Origin: Pseudomonadota bacterium
GTDB lineage: Bacteria > Pseudomonadota > Alphaproteobacteria > Rhizobiales > Hyphomicrobiaceae
DNA length: 11,061 bases
Direction of reading: 5' to 3'
Assembly: GCA_021812845.1 (NCBI GenBank)
Contig: JAKAML010000016.1
Location: forward strand, 1 to 11,061
In this document: in pieces, positions 6,626-11,061 of the stretch
How the letters are laid out: every line of letters starts with the position of its first letter
Position numbering within the stretch: the stretch's first letter is position 1
Program-made: the position numbers and the translations under genes
The notes under the pieces: model-generated
Seen by the model: only the letters and a program-made list of their open reading frames with translations
Databases searched by the model: none
What the model was told of the DNA's origin: nothing

Positions 6626-7851
6626 TGCCCCGATTCAACTATCGCGCCTACGACAGCCGGGGCGCCGCGACCGAGGGCGAACTCGTCGCCGCGACCCGCG
6701 AGGCGGCGCTGCAGGTGATCCACGCACGCGGCGAGATGGCGGTCGAGATCGTCGAGGGCGGCCCGGCGCCGGCGGTCCCGTGGTGGCGGCGCGAGCTCCT
6801 CGGATCGCGCCCTCTGCCGCTGCCGCAGCTCGCCGCCTTCGCGCGCGAGCTCGCCACGCTGGTCAAGGCCGAGATCCCGATCGACGAGGCGCTGCGGATC
6901 GTCGCCATGCAACCATTGATCGGCAGCCGGGCGCGGTCGGTCGCCGGTCGGCTGCTCGCCGGCGTCGTCGAGGGCCGCTCGCTGTCGGAGGCGCTGGCCG
7001 CCGCCGACGGCGCCTTCCCCGATTATCTCGTCCGCCTCGTCGAGACCGGCGAGAGGAGCGGCCAGCTCGGCAGCGTCCTCGACGAGACCGCGTCGTTCCT
7101 CGAGCGTGCCGGCGAGGCGCGATCGCGCATCGGCTCGGCGCTCCTCTATCCGGCGATCCTGCTCGCCGCCGCCGGCGTGACGCTCGCGATCGTCGTCGGC
7201 GTCCTGATCCCGACCATGATGCCGATCTACGACGAGGCCGGGACGCCGCCGCCGGCCATCGTCGCGTTCCTGGCCGAGGCTGGCCGCCTCGCCGGCCGGT
7301 GGTGGGCAGCGGCGCTCGCCGTCGCCGTGTCCGCAGCGGTGGCGCTCGCGCTTCTCGCACGGCTGCCGCGGGTCCGCACCGGTCTCGACCTCGCGCTGCT
7401 GCGCCTACCCGTCGTCGGCCGCCTCGTCGTGCGCCGCGACACCGCCCGTCTCGCGCGCACCCTCGCCACCCTGACCCGCAACGGCGTGCCGCTGGTGCCG
7501 GCGCTCGAGACCGCCGCCGGCGCGCTCGGCAGCGCTCTCTTCCGTGCCGACGTGCGCGCCGCCGCAGCAGGTCTCGCGGAGGGCCGATCGCTCACCACCC
7601 TCCTCGCCGCCTCCGGCCGCCTGCCCGAGCTGGCGCTGCGGCTGATCGCGGCCGGCGAGCAGTCGGGCCAGCTCGACGCGATGCTGGTCCGCGTCGCCGA
7701 GATCCACGAGCGCTCGCTCGAAGCCGACCTGCAGCGGCTGACCAGCCTCCTGACCCCGGTGCTGACCATCGTCATCGGCCTCGTCGTCGGCGGGCTCGTC
7801 GTCTCCGTCGTCGGCGCGCTCACCGGCATCAACGACCTGGCGCTCCGATGA
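6622..7851 (+). CDS. gspF: T2SS inner-membrane platform protein GspF
   Basis: The product is 409 aa, the usual length for GspF/PilC. GspF is the polytopic core of the inner-membrane platform and is thought to couple GspE to pseudopilin extraction. The start FNYRAYDSRG (5-14) is typical. Two repeated cytoplasmic T2SSF helical domains are seen. The first (about 70-190) contains FARELATLVKAEIPIDEAL and VETGERSGQLG. The second (about 270-395) contains LARTLATLTRNGVPLV and IAAGEQSGQLD. Membrane helices lie at about 173-196 (YPAILLAAAGVTLAIVVGVLIP), 226-248 and 376-402 (VLTIVIGLVVGGLVVSVV). Two ATGs are adjacent (6622 and 6625); the first gives the ATGA overlap with gspE. The stop overlaps the gspH start by four bases. 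In most T2SS operons gspG would come next; here it does not. Confidence 0.95.
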   Translation: MMPRFNYRAYDSRGAATEGELVAATREAALQVIHARGEMAVEIVEGGPAPAVPWWRRELLGSRPLPLPQLAAFARELATLVKAEIPIDEALRIVAMQPLIGSRARSVAGRLLAGVVEGRSLSEALAAADGAFPDYLVRLVETGERSGQLGSVLDETASFLERAGEARSRIGSALLYPAILLAAAGVTLAIVVGVLIPTMMPIYDEAGTPPPAIVAFLAEAGRLAGRWWAAALAVAVSAAVALALLARLPRVRTGLDLALLRLPVVGRLVVRRDTARLARTLATLTRNGVPLVPALETAAGALGSALFRADVRAAAAGLAEGRSLTTLLAASGRLPELALRLIAAGEQSGQLDAMLVRVAEIHERSLEADLQRLTSLLTPVLTIVIGLVVGGLVVSVVGALTGINDLALR

Positions 7852-8324
7852 CCGGCTCCGCCCACGCCCATCCCGCCGACCGCGGCGACGCCGGCTTCAC
7901 CCTCCTCGAGGCGCTGGTGGCGCTCGCGATCCTCGCGCTCGCCGCCGCCGCGCTGGCGCCCACGTTCGGCGCCGCCCGCCCCGCCGCGGCGGTCGATGGA
8001 GCTGCGCGCGACATTGCCGCCGCGCTCAAGGACGCGCGTGCCGCAGCCGTCCGCTCCGGGATCGAGACGGCGGTCGCGGTCGACACGGAGCACAACACCA
8101 TCACACCGTTCGGCGCCGCGTCGCCCCGCGCCCTGGCCCCGGGCATCGGGATCACGCTCGTCACCCTTCGCGGCGAGCGGACCGGCGCAGGCGCGGGTCG
8201 GCTGCGCTTCTACCCCGACGGCAGCGCCACCGGCGGCCGGATCGCGCTGCGCCACGGCCGCCACGCCGCCCTGGTCGACGTCGACTGGCTGACCGGCGCG
8301 ACGCGGGTCACAGCGCATGACTAG
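7848..8324 (+). CDS. gspH: T2SS minor pseudopilin GspH
   Basis: The product is 158 aa. Minor pseudopilins sit at or near the tip of the pseudopilus. A class III prepilin leader is clear: DAGFTLLEALVALAIL (14-29) with cleavage expected between G16 and F17, Glu at mature position 5 (E21), and a hydrophobic helix to about residue 37. The C-terminal part contains RLRFYPDGSATGGRIAL (122-138), a hallmark of GspH/FimT proteins, then DWLTGATRV near the end. The ATG overlaps the gspF stop by four bases, and the end overlaps the gspI start by eight. No strong Shine-Dalgarno is seen, consistent with coupling to upstream translation. Confidence 0.9.
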   Translation: MTGSAHAHPADRGDAGFTLLEALVALAILALAAAALAPTFGAARPAAAVDGAARDIAAALKDARAAAVRSGIETAVAVDTEHNTITPFGAASPRALAPGIGITLVTLRGERTGAGAGRLRFYPDGSATGGRIALRHGRHAALVDVDWLTGATRVTAHD

Positions 8325-8784
8325 CTGCGTGACCAGCCCCGGCCCGCATTCCGACCCGACGCCCGGCGCGCGCGACAGCGGCTTCACCTTGGTCGAGACC
8401 CTCGTCGCCCTCGCTGTCCTGGCCATGGGCCTCGCCGGCCTCTACAGGGCGCTCGACAGCGGCTGGCGCGGACTGAGAGAGGCGGCGCGTGCGACCGAAG
8501 CCCTCGCCGTCGCGCGCAATCTCCTCGCCGCCCTGGGCACCGAGACCCCGCTCGCAACCGGCCGGCGGACCGGAACCACGCCCGGCGGCGTCCGCTGGGA
8601 GGTCGACGTCGGCCCCTACGTACCGCCCGCTGCGACGGCCGCGCGCGCCACTCCGTCCCAGGCCGCGCCGCCGCCGCTCTACGCCGTCACCGTGCGCGCC
8701 GGCCGCCCCGCCTCGACCGCCTCCGCGTCGACCTCCTACGACGGCGTGGTCCTGGAAACCGTCAAGCTCGGAGCACGCCCATGA
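8317..8784 (+). CDS. gspI: T2SS minor pseudopilin GspI
   Basis: The product is 155 aa. In the family GspI nucleates the tip complex together with GspJ and GspK. The prepilin signature is SGFTLVETLVALAVLAMG (21-38), with cleavage between G22 and F23 and E27 at mature position 5. After the helix, ATEALAVARNLLAALG (59-74) matches the conserved GspI segment. The region RTGTTPGGVRWEVDVGPY (84-101) fits the first strands of its small globular domain. Pro/Ala-rich loops are longer than usual. It overlaps gspH by eight bases, and its stop overlaps the gspJ start (ATGA at 8781-8784). Confidence 0.88.
   Translation: MTSCVTSPGPHSDPTPGARDSGFTLVETLVALAVLAMGLAGLYRALDSGWRGLREAARATEALAVARNLLAALGTETPLATGRRTGTTPGGVRWEVDVGPYVPPAATAARATPSQAAPPPLYAVTVRAGRPASTASASTSYDGVVLETVKLGARP
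8770..8773 (+). promoter_or_regulatory. Ribosome binding site of gspJ
   Basis: GGAG lies seven bases before the ATG at 8781, inside the end of gspI. It supports the chosen gspJ start and the ATGA overlap. Confidence 0.6.
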
Positions 8785-9446
8785 CGCTCCGCACCGGCGG
8801 CGGTGTCCCTGCCCGACCATCGCGCGAGGCCGGCTTCTCGCTGATCGAGGTCGTCGTCGCGCTCGCCCTGCTGTCCGCCATCCTCGCCGCTCTGCCGGGC
8901 GCTTTCGGCCTCGCGCGGCGGGCCTCGGACCGTGTCGGCGACATCGACCGCCGCGACGGCTGGGCGGCATCGCGCAGCTTCATCGAGCAGCGTCTCGCAG
9001 AGGCCCTGCCGATCCTGCTCGTGGAGCCGGACGGCGTGCGCCGTCCGGCGTTCTCGGGCACCGCCTCGCGTCTCGCGTTCGTCGCCCCGTCGGCGGCCGG
9101 TCCGGCGGGCGGCGGGCTCTATCGCTGGTCGCTGGCGGCCGGTCCGGCGGCAGCCGGAGGGGCCGGGGAGCGCGCGCTCGTGCTCGGCCATCTCGTCGTC
9201 GCCGGCGGCCGCATCGAACCGCAGCGGGGGGAGACCCGCAGCCTGCTCGACGGCATCGGCGGGGTGCGGCTGCGCTACTTCGGCCGACGCGGCGAGCATC
9301 AGGAGCGCGGCTGGCACGACGACTGGCCGGACGGGACGACCCTGCCCGAACTCGTCTCGCTGTCGTTGACCGAGCCCGACGACATCGCCGCCGCCGTTCC
9401 GGCCGACCGGCACCTCGTCGTGCCGCTGCGCCTCGGACGGCGCTGA
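8781..9446 (+). CDS. gspJ: T2SS minor pseudopilin GspJ
   Basis: The product is 221 aa, normal for GspJ. It carries a prepilin leader EAGFSLIEVVVALALLSAIL (16-35), with cleavage between G18 and F19 and E23 at mature position 5. The larger beta-rich globular part shows GspJ patterns: SRLAFVAPS (about 91-99), LLDGIGGVRLRYFG (about 154-168, the conserved 'll..v..l.f.Y' strand) and LPELVSLSLTE (about 188-198). This is the last gene of the rightward group. gspK, the usual next gene and binding partner of GspI and GspJ, is not found; only 44 non-coding bases follow before the convergent end of gspG. Confidence 0.88.
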   Translation: MTLRTGGGVPARPSREAGFSLIEVVVALALLSAILAALPGAFGLARRASDRVGDIDRRDGWAASRSFIEQRLAEALPILLVEPDGVRRPAFSGTASRLAFVAPSAAGPAGGGLYRWSLAAGPAAAGGAGERALVLGHLVVAGGRIEPQRGETRSLLDGIGGVRLRYFGRRGEHQERGWHDDWPDGTTLPELVSLSLTEPDDIAAAVPADRHLVVPLRLGRR

Positions 9447-9490
9447 CGCGAAGCAGGAGCAGGTGCGGCGACCAGCCCACTCGGCCGCGG

Positions 9491-9940
9491 CTACTGGCTC
9501 GACACGTCGAGATCCTCGCCGGTCCCGCCCGGCGCATTGTCGCGCCCGAGCGTGTAGACCTCGAACGGGCCGGCGCGACCGGGCACCCGGTACTGGTAGG
9601 GGCGCCCCCAGGGATCGGTCAGCCCCTCGGTCTTCTTGAGATAGGGCCCCTGCCAGCGCATGGCGCCGGCCGGCGGCTGCATGAGCGCGCCGAGGCCCGC
9701 CTGCGGCGGCGGATAGCCGCCGTTGTCGAGCGCGTAGAGCTCGAGCGCGCTCGAGAGGGCGTTGATCTGCACCTTCGCCGTCTCGCTCCGCGCCTTGCCC
9801 AGGTAGCGCAGCACCTGCGGCGCGGCGACGCTCGCCAGCAGCGCCAGGATGCCGAGCACGACCAGCAGCTCGATCAGCGTCAGTCCCGCGTCTCGCCGCG
9901 TGAAATCGGCTCGTGGTGCGGAGAGGCGCGGGGCCGGCAT
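9491..9940 (-). CDS. gspG: T2SS major pseudopilin GspG
   Basis: The product is 149 aa from the ATG at 9940. GspG is the main subunit of the periplasmic pseudopilus. The leader ends RRDAGLTLIELLVVLGILALL (15-35), with cleavage between G19 and L20 and E24 at mature position 5. The first mature residue is Leu, where Phe is usual. Family landmarks follow: ALELYALDNGGYPPPQAGLGAL (65-86), QGPYLKK (97-103), DPWGRPYQYRVPG (109-121), and a Gly/Asp-rich C-terminal loop, GRDNAPGGTGEDLD (132-145), matching the calcium-binding site of GspG. An in-frame ATG at 9994 would add 18 residues, but GGAG six bases before 9940 favours the shorter form. The gene is on the strand opposite to gspEFHIJ and converges with gspJ, so the most abundant pseudopilin is transcribed separately from the others. 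Confidence 0.94.
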   Translation of the reverse strand: MPAPRLSAPRADFTRRDAGLTLIELLVVLGILALLASVAAPQVLRYLGKARSETAKVQINALSSALELYALDNGGYPPPQAGLGALMQPPAGAMRWQGPYLKKTEGLTDPWGRPYQYRVPGRAGPFEVYTLGRDNAPGGTGEDLDVSSQ

Positions 9941-9946
9941 GGGGGT

Positions 9947-9950
9947 CTCC
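9947..9950 (-). promoter_or_regulatory. Ribosome binding site deciding the gspG start
   Basis: On the minus strand GGAG stands six bases before the ATG at 9940. The alternative ATG at 9994 has nothing comparable, so 9940 is chosen. Confidence 0.6.
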
Positions 9951-10008
9951 GTGTCAGGGCGGGGCACTCTGCGATGGCCGATCGGTCGAGGCAAGGGTCA
10001 GTGCGCCG

Positions 10009-10047
10009 GGATCGGGCGCCAGGATCGGGCGCCGGGATCGGCCGCCG
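10009..10047. repeat. Three tandem 13-bp repeats upstream of gspG
   Basis: GGATCGGGCGCCA (10009-10021), GGATCGGGCGCCG (10022-10034) and GGATCGGCCGCCG (10035-10047) lie head to tail with one or two differences. A degenerate fourth copy (9 of 13 matches) may precede them at 9996-10008. They sit in the 185-bp non-coding gap between the gspO-like stop and the gspG start, about 70-110 bases before the gspG ATG. They could be regulator binding sites (iterons) or a simple slippage product. Confidence 0.75.
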
Positions 10048-10125
10048 TGCCGACGCAACCACGTATGTCCAAGCAAGCGCCGGACCAGGCGTCCGGGCCC
10101 TCGTCCGCCGCACCCACCGCCGCCG

Positions 10126-10743
10126 TCACGCGAGCGGCCCGTAGAGCCAGACGACCCACAGGCCGAGGGCCAGGAACGGCCCGAACGGGATCGCGGAGGC
10201 GAGCGTCATGGCGCGCCCGCGCCACCGCATCACGGCCACCACGCCGAGCGCCGCCAGCGACCCGACCAGCAGCACCGTCGTGAGGCCCTGCGGCCCGACC
10301 CAGGCCCCCGCGACGCCGAGGAGCTTGGCGTCGCCGAGACCGAGCCCCGGCCGGCCGCGTGCGCGCCGATAGAGACGCGCGACGCCCCACAGCAGCCCGT
10401 AGCCGGCGATGGCGGCCAGGCCATGCCAGGCCAGCATGTCCGGTGCCGTCGCCCAGGTCCAGGCGAGGCCCGCCAGCGCCAGCGGCAGGGTGAGTACGTC
10501 CGGGAGCCGCCGCACCGCGAGATCGACCGCACTCAGCACCACGAGGACGGCGGCCAGCGCCGCCGAGACGGCGGCGGCCGAGCCCGGCCCCGGAGCCGCC
10601 GACGCGCCGTGGATCTGTCCGCCTCCGGCCAGCACGGGAAGCGCCAGGATCGCCGCCGCGAGCGCCATCAGCGCCACATCTCGCGGCCGCCACGCCGACG
10701 TTTCGCCCGTCGGGCCGCTGTCCGGCGCTGTACCGATGTCCAT
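10126..10743 (-). CDS. gspO: Prepilin peptidase, A24 family, single-domain (GspO-like)
   Basis: The product is 205 aa, an integral membrane aspartyl protease that removes the leader peptides of GspG, GspH, GspI and GspJ. Both catalytic Asp are visible: SAVDLAVRRLPD (71-82, D74) and GLGLGDAKLLG (133-143), whose GxGD motif has D138. About six hydrophobic segments are seen (near 22-40, 55-73, 83-98, 107-122, 147-162 and 185-201). Full-length GspO/PilD proteins are about 250-290 aa and carry an N-terminal domain with a tetracysteine and N-methyltransferase activity; that part is absent here, as in CpaA/TadV-type peptidases. The chosen start (ATG 10743, MDIGTAPDSG) gives a short cytoplasmic head. 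The frame is open to 11022, but the extra stretch is Arg/Gly-rich and runs through inverted repeats, so it is not taken as coding. It lies 185 bases upstream of gspG on the same strand and may share a transcript with it. Confidence 0.88.
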   Translation of the reverse strand: MDIGTAPDSGPTGETSAWRPRDVALMALAAAILALPVLAGGGQIHGASAAPGPGSAAAVSAALAAVLVVLSAVDLAVRRLPDVLTLPLALAGLAWTWATAPDMLAWHGLAAIAGYGLLWGVARLYRRARGRPGLGLGDAKLLGVAGAWVGPQGLTTVLLVGSLAALGVVAVMRWRGRAMTLASAIPFGPFLALGLWVVWLYGPLA

Positions 10744-10866
10744 GGCGCCCCGCTTGCCGGGCCGGAGCCCGCCCCGGCGTCGTCCGCCTTGCCGCCGTCC
10801 ACTCCCTCGCCGCCGCCCTGCGACAGATGCGGTGGGCAATCGGACGGCATTGGAGTCTCGTGCTGT

Positions 10867-10921
10867 GGCGCAGTCATTTGGTTCCCACGCGCGGCTGGCA
10901 TGACAGCCAAATGACTGCGCC
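10867..10921. repeat. 15-bp perfect inverted repeat (IR1)
   Basis: GGCGCAGTCATTTGG (10867-10881) is the exact reverse complement of CCAAATGACTGCGCC (10907-10921), with a 25-base loop. A smaller pair (GGCTG 10893-10897, CAGCC 10904-10908) overlaps the right arm, so alternative foldings exist. Arm length and perfection make chance unlikely. No T-run follows on either strand. Confidence 0.85.
10900..10917 (-). promoter_or_regulatory. Pho-box-like direct repeat
   Basis: On the minus strand CAGTCAT-TTGG-CTGTCAT reads as two 7-mers with a 4-base spacer, the layout of a PhoB binding site (CTGTCAT-N4-CTGTCAT), with one mismatch in the two heptamers. It points toward gspO, whose ATG is 157 bases away. 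It coincides with the right arm of IR1, so the match may be a side effect of that palindrome. Confidence 0.3.
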
Positions 10922-10935
10922 TGAAACAGCACCAG

Positions 10936-10957
10936 AAACACAAGCTTGCTCGTGTTC
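10936..10957. repeat. Small imperfect hairpin between IR1 and IR2
   Basis: AACAC (10937-10941) pairs with GTGTT (10952-10956), then after one mismatch AG (10943-10944) pairs with CT (10949-10950), leaving a CTTG loop. It is weak alone, but lies midway between two larger inverted repeats. Confidence 0.35.
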
Positions 10958-10961
10958 TTAT

Positions 10962-11015
10962 GGCGCGAACATTTGCTCTCGACCTCGCAACGATCGGGAG
11001 GCGAATGTTTGCGCC
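10962..11015. repeat. 15-bp inverted repeat related to IR1 (IR2)
   Basis: GGCGCGAACATTTGC (10962-10976) pairs with GCGAATGTTTGCGCC (11001-11015) at 13 of 15 positions, and the two others would be G-T wobbles in RNA or DNA. The loop is 24 bases. The left arm matches that of IR1 at 11 of 15 positions (both GGCGC-N3-CATTTG), and overall sizes are 54 and 55 bases, so the two look like members of one palindromic family. Confidence 0.75.
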
Positions 11016-11033
11016 GGAACACTCGTGTGATGA

Positions 11034-11061
11034 TCGAGACGTCCGTTTCATTCCGTCTCGA
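11034..11061. repeat. 8-bp perfect inverted repeat at the window edge
   Basis: TCGAGACG (11034-11041) and CGTCTCGA (11054-11061) are exact reverse complements around a 12-base loop. The right arm ends at the last base of the window, so the stem may be longer. Confidence 0.55.

Larger units (their letters stand above)
10744..11061. other. Non-coding region upstream of the prepilin peptidase gene
   Basis: 318 bases with no convincing gene. The part next to gspO (10744-10866) is GC-rich and featureless. The rest is visibly less GC-rich and is dominated by successive inverted repeats, listed separately. Open frames crossing it on both strands have Arg/Ser/Pro-rich composition and no recognisable domain. 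The promoter of gspO should lie here. Confidence 0.6.

Noticed and set aside
9447..9490. Search for gspK or a terminator between gspJ and gspG
   Set aside because: Only 44 bases separate the two stops; no coding potential and no convincing hairpin with a T-run were seen.
9941..9994. Earlier start of gspG at 9994
   Set aside because: The prepilin leader would become unusually long, and the Shine-Dalgarno at 9947-9950 fits the ATG at 9940.
10668..10877. Minus-strand frame from the ATG at 10877 to a stop at 10668, about 69 codons
   Set aside because: It overlaps the start of the peptidase gene in another frame, begins inside IR1, has a Gly/Ala/Arg-rich product with no motif, and has no clear ribosome binding site.
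10867..10921. IR1 considered as an intrinsic terminator
   Set aside because: The stem is long, but the loop is 25 bases and no T-run follows on either strand.
10962..11015. IR2 considered as an integron attC site
   Set aside because: Size and imperfect pairing are similar, but the conserved RYYYAAC and GTTRRRY boxes are not at the ends, and no cassette or integrase is present.
10744..11022. N-terminal extension of the prepilin peptidase to 11022
   Set aside because: The added 93 residues run through the inverted repeats, are Arg/Gly-rich, and do not resemble the methyltransferase domain or tetracysteine of full-length GspO.

Overview
The window is very GC-rich DNA of a Gram-negative bacterium. 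The evidence is a SCO-type copper chaperone, periplasmic multicopper oxidases and nine type II secretion system (T2SS) genes. The style of the proteins suggests a high-GC alphaproteobacterium, perhaps Hyphomicrobiales; this is inference, since there is no rRNA or other phylogenetic marker here. No tRNA, rRNA, CRISPR array, transposase or integrase was found.

Left part (1-2273, + strand): a copper module. It holds the last 61 codons of a multicopper oxidase, then a second multicopper-oxidase-like protein, then a SCO1/SenC family copper chaperone whose start overlaps the preceding stop by one base. The two oxidase pieces carry different and complementary parts of the usual copper-ligand set.

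Middle and right part (2370-10743): a T2SS locus with an unusual layout. A leftward group gspL-gspM-gspC-like (4665 down to 2370) and a rightward group gspE-gspF-gspH-gspI-gspJ (4910-9446) diverge from a shared promoter region of about 240 bp. Neighbours within each group overlap by 4-8 bases, so translation is probably coupled. The major pseudopilin gspG, which in most systems sits between gspF and gspH, lies beyond gspJ on the opposite strand. It is followed upstream by a single-domain prepilin peptidase gene (gspO-like), also on the minus strand. No outer-membrane secretin (gspD) and no gspK are in the window.

How they work together: GspE is the cytoplasmic ATPase. GspF, GspL, GspM and the GspC-like protein form the inner-membrane platform. 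The peptidase matures the pseudopilins GspG, GspH, GspI and GspJ, which build the periplasmic pseudopilus. A secretin encoded elsewhere would form the exit pore. The adjacent copper oxidase is a possible, unproven, substrate.

Right end (10744-11061): non-coding. It contains a run of inverted repeats, two of which (10867-10921 and 10962-11015) share arm sequence and size, and a Pho-box-like direct repeat pointing toward the peptidase gene.
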